DNA from: Atherinomorus stipes
Lineage: Eukaryota; Chordata; Actinopteri; Atheriniformes; Atherinidae
NCBI GenBank assembly: GCA_023101725.1
Contig: JALJCO010013744.1
Span: 372,001-436,000, forward strand
Direction: 5' to 3'
Length of the DNA: 64,000 bases
Each line of letters begins with the position of its first letter. Positions within the stretch are counted from its first letter, which is position 1. Under the pieces are notes generated by a model. It did no database searches. It had not been told where the DNA came from and saw nothing but the letters and a program-made list of their open reading frames with translations. Made by a program: the position numbers and the translations under genes. Shown piece after piece: positions 61,924 through 64,000 of this stretch.

Positions 61924-62553
61924 GGTGCGTTTAGAAAGCATAGCCCGCAAGTCTCTGTCCGACTGGGGACTCGGTTCAGCTGGGGGCGGGGGTGGTCTTC
62001 CGGACCAAGATTGCATTCATGTTGCACCGCAAATGAGCCAAACCTTCTGAATAATGTTCCCAATCTCTCCAGAGGTGGCGCTGCATTGAGATTCACCTTA
62101 GGCGAGGACAGTCTATGGCGAGGACAAGACATAAAACGAACAAGAAGGTTCTCACAACTTCCATTTCCTCCAAAAAACACATTATTGTTGTTTGTACTTA
62201 CGAGGAGCTGAATATGCTTTCATCAGACCAAACATCGATTAAAGCTTTTACTTCCTCGTAATTCTACGTCTGACGGAGAGCCATCTTTATAAGTACCACA
62301 GTCCCACACGTGTAGTTGTTATTGTATCGTTTACCCACAATGCCCAATGTTTTACCCACAATGCAAGTTTGTAGTCCACTTCCTGTATTTGGTTCACTTG
62401 AAACGGACCGAGACCTGCGTTTGTAGGCGGACCGAGTCCACTTGTTTGTTCTGGATCAGAGTCTGTTTGCGCATTCACAACTCCCCAAAGTGAAGTGAAC
62501 TTTCCAAGCAAACGGACTCTGATTCGAATCAAAAAATCTTTGTGAATGTGCCC
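61924..62553. mobile_element. Candidate PIF/Harbinger-like element, 630 bp
   Basis: The left end is GGGTGCGTTTAGAAAG and the right end, reverse-complemented, GGGCACATTCACAAAG, 11 of 16 identical. TTA lies outside both ends (61921-61923 region and 62554-62556), the typical TWA target of PIF/Harbinger, whose ends usually begin GGG followed by a short mixed stretch and GTTT/ATTC. No ORF with a domain is present, so it would be non-autonomous. It is unrelated in sequence to the pair at 19141 and 29897. Confidence 0.5.
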
Positions 62554-62557
62554 TTAA

Positions 62558-64000
62558 TCAGAAGCAATAAAATCATACAGATGATCCTAAATGACAATGT
62601 GTCACACTTGACTCCAAATCATGTCATTTTAGTCCTATAGTTTACCATCTGGAGTTGTTCTAACAGCAGGGAGTCTTTAAACACACTACAGGGATAAAAC
62701 TTAAAAACAGTTGTGTACAAGGGCTCTGAGCAAGTTTCATGACAGCTTGTACTCTTGCAAATAGCGAAAGGAAAACGATAACATTGGCTGCCAAGCAATT
62801 TCCTGTCCTTCTTTTTATCTGTTCACGTTACACTCTAAGCTGTGGTGCATTTAATAACTAATACTTGTGTTGTTTAGATTTCATCTGGTGAGCAGACATC
62901 ACATTGGATTAATTTTACAGTTTTAAGCTTTTCCTGACAGGATCTGTCTTCATCTAAATCTTCCAGTCATGACTGAGGTAGATTAAAAGAGGGGAAGTAG
63001 AGAACCAGTAGAGATTGTTTCTTTACAGAAGCCCAGACAGAAACAATATATCAGTATTTCCTGCTTTTTAACTAAATTTGTTGTAAATCTTGCCAAATGA
63101 TGTGCTGTTACTAATGTTAAGATTGTAAATCCCTCAGCATTTAATTAGCTTATCTGAGTGTGATTATTACTTCTCCACAATGCTTGTTTCTTGGCAGTTG
63201 ATTGCACTTACTTGTGTGTACAAAGTTAGACCAAAAGATATTTTTTCATGTAAAATAAATACACAATAATATTAGATGAGCAACCACAGCAAGAAAAACA
63301 TTTTTTTACAGCCTTTGCAACACCACTGGGCATTTGCTGTCAAAGACTCTGCTAATTAACACCAAAACAAAGGTCATACAGTTCTACTTTCAGATGATTT
63401 ATATGAAATTCACAACTTCTCTACACTAACTTTTACGTCTCAAACCACCCGAGATTTAATTTTCCTGTTGTGAAGAGGATCAACAAGGCAGTAAAAGGTA
63501 AACATAATTTACAGCATATCATATTAAATTCAAACATAATAAGCAAGTAGAATGTGTTAAATTGAGGGCATCAACATTTATAGCTTTTAAATGCCACTCC
63601 AAAGAATGGTTCAGTGTCGTTTGCTGAACAAAACATACTAACACTTAAGAGGTTTTTTGAACACTATATCATCCTCCACATGTTTGGAGAATGATAACAA
63701 GCCATGAAATCATGTAAACAGAATAGTAATAATGCCACCAACATTCCCTTTTTTTTTTTTTAACACTGATTTGTGGCGTCATGATGAAGCTCATCAAAGG
63801 CCAACAGAGAAACATGGCAAAGTCCACATTGACACTTTGTCACATGTAACCGCTTTAATCTGCCCATTGTCTTAATGACACTGTCAGTGGCCCCTAATGA
63901 CCCGGATCAGACATCGCCTGCTTCACTGTATTAATTTAAACGGGCCCCTCGCTGGGAGGGTTATTTTTTATTGCGTCTGTCAGCGTCTGATAAACCTCAG
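62558..64000. other. Non-coding stretch with a high-complexity right edge
   Basis: AT-rich until about 63760, then a GC-richer, high-complexity block to the end of the window. It contains homeodomain-like TTAAT and AATTTAAA cores, the unusual TAATTTAAACGGGCCCCTCG, and a gene-free frame set. It could be a conserved regulatory element that runs past the window; nothing in the sequence proves it. Confidence 0.4.

Noticed and set aside
1..64000. tRNA, rRNA or intact protein-coding genes
   Set aside because: None recognised by motif; the only tRNA-like head belongs to the SINE at 14338.

Overview
The window looks like an intergenic or intronic stretch of a teleost fish nuclear genome. I find no gene I would defend. 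The DNA is AT-rich, no open reading frame is long, and every ORF I can recognise belongs to a decayed transposable element. The fish assignment rests on the repeats: Tc1-like transposons of the kind common in teleosts, an L2-like LINE tail, a tRNA-derived SINE, a LINE 3' region that is very abundant in teleosts, and many microsatellites. These identifications come from memory of families, not from a search.

Layout. 1-3.5 kb: plain AT-rich DNA with homopolymers, a CT/CA tract and a long (CATC)n array. 3.9-6.0 kb: two Tc1-like remnants and two LINE tails that end in microsatellites. 6.0-7.4 kb: a TTAA-flanked MITE split by a 1.06 kb inverted-repeat element. 7.5-11.4 kb: unique sequence. 11.4-16.1 kb: a cluster of TTAA-flanked elements, one nested in another, plus a SINE. 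16-19 kb: unique sequence. 19.1-19.7 kb and, inverted, 29.9-30.5 kb: a PIF/Harbinger-like pair carrying a MADF-like exon. 20-29.9 kb: unique sequence with a few microsatellites. 31.0-31.5 kb: a hAT MITE inserted on the edge of a TTAA MITE. 37-38 kb: the second, inverted copy of the 11.4 kb element. 38.8-40 kb: two hAT-like pieces and another repeat. 42.0-43.4 kb: a retroposon bounded by a perfect 17-bp duplication. 43.4-48.5 kb: unique sequence. 48.5-52.8 kb: a nested complex of hAT-like, LINE and Tc1-like sequence. 53-64 kb: mostly unique, with a Tc1 remnant at 60.4-60.9 kb, a Harbinger-like element at 61.9-62.6 kb and a high-complexity block at the right edge.

The main result is structural. 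Four elements are bounded on both sides by TTAA, starting with A(G)G or similar ends, and their related copies bring the group to seven in about 32 kb. Comparing copies shows the empty target sites directly. The most unusual single object is the 1.38 kb retroposon at 42.04-43.42 kb. Read on the minus strand it has a very G-rich 5' part, a 3 x 37-bp minisatellite, a 3' part and a poly(A) tail, but no ORF I can support. Several unique blocks could be conserved non-coding elements, which the sequence alone cannot settle.
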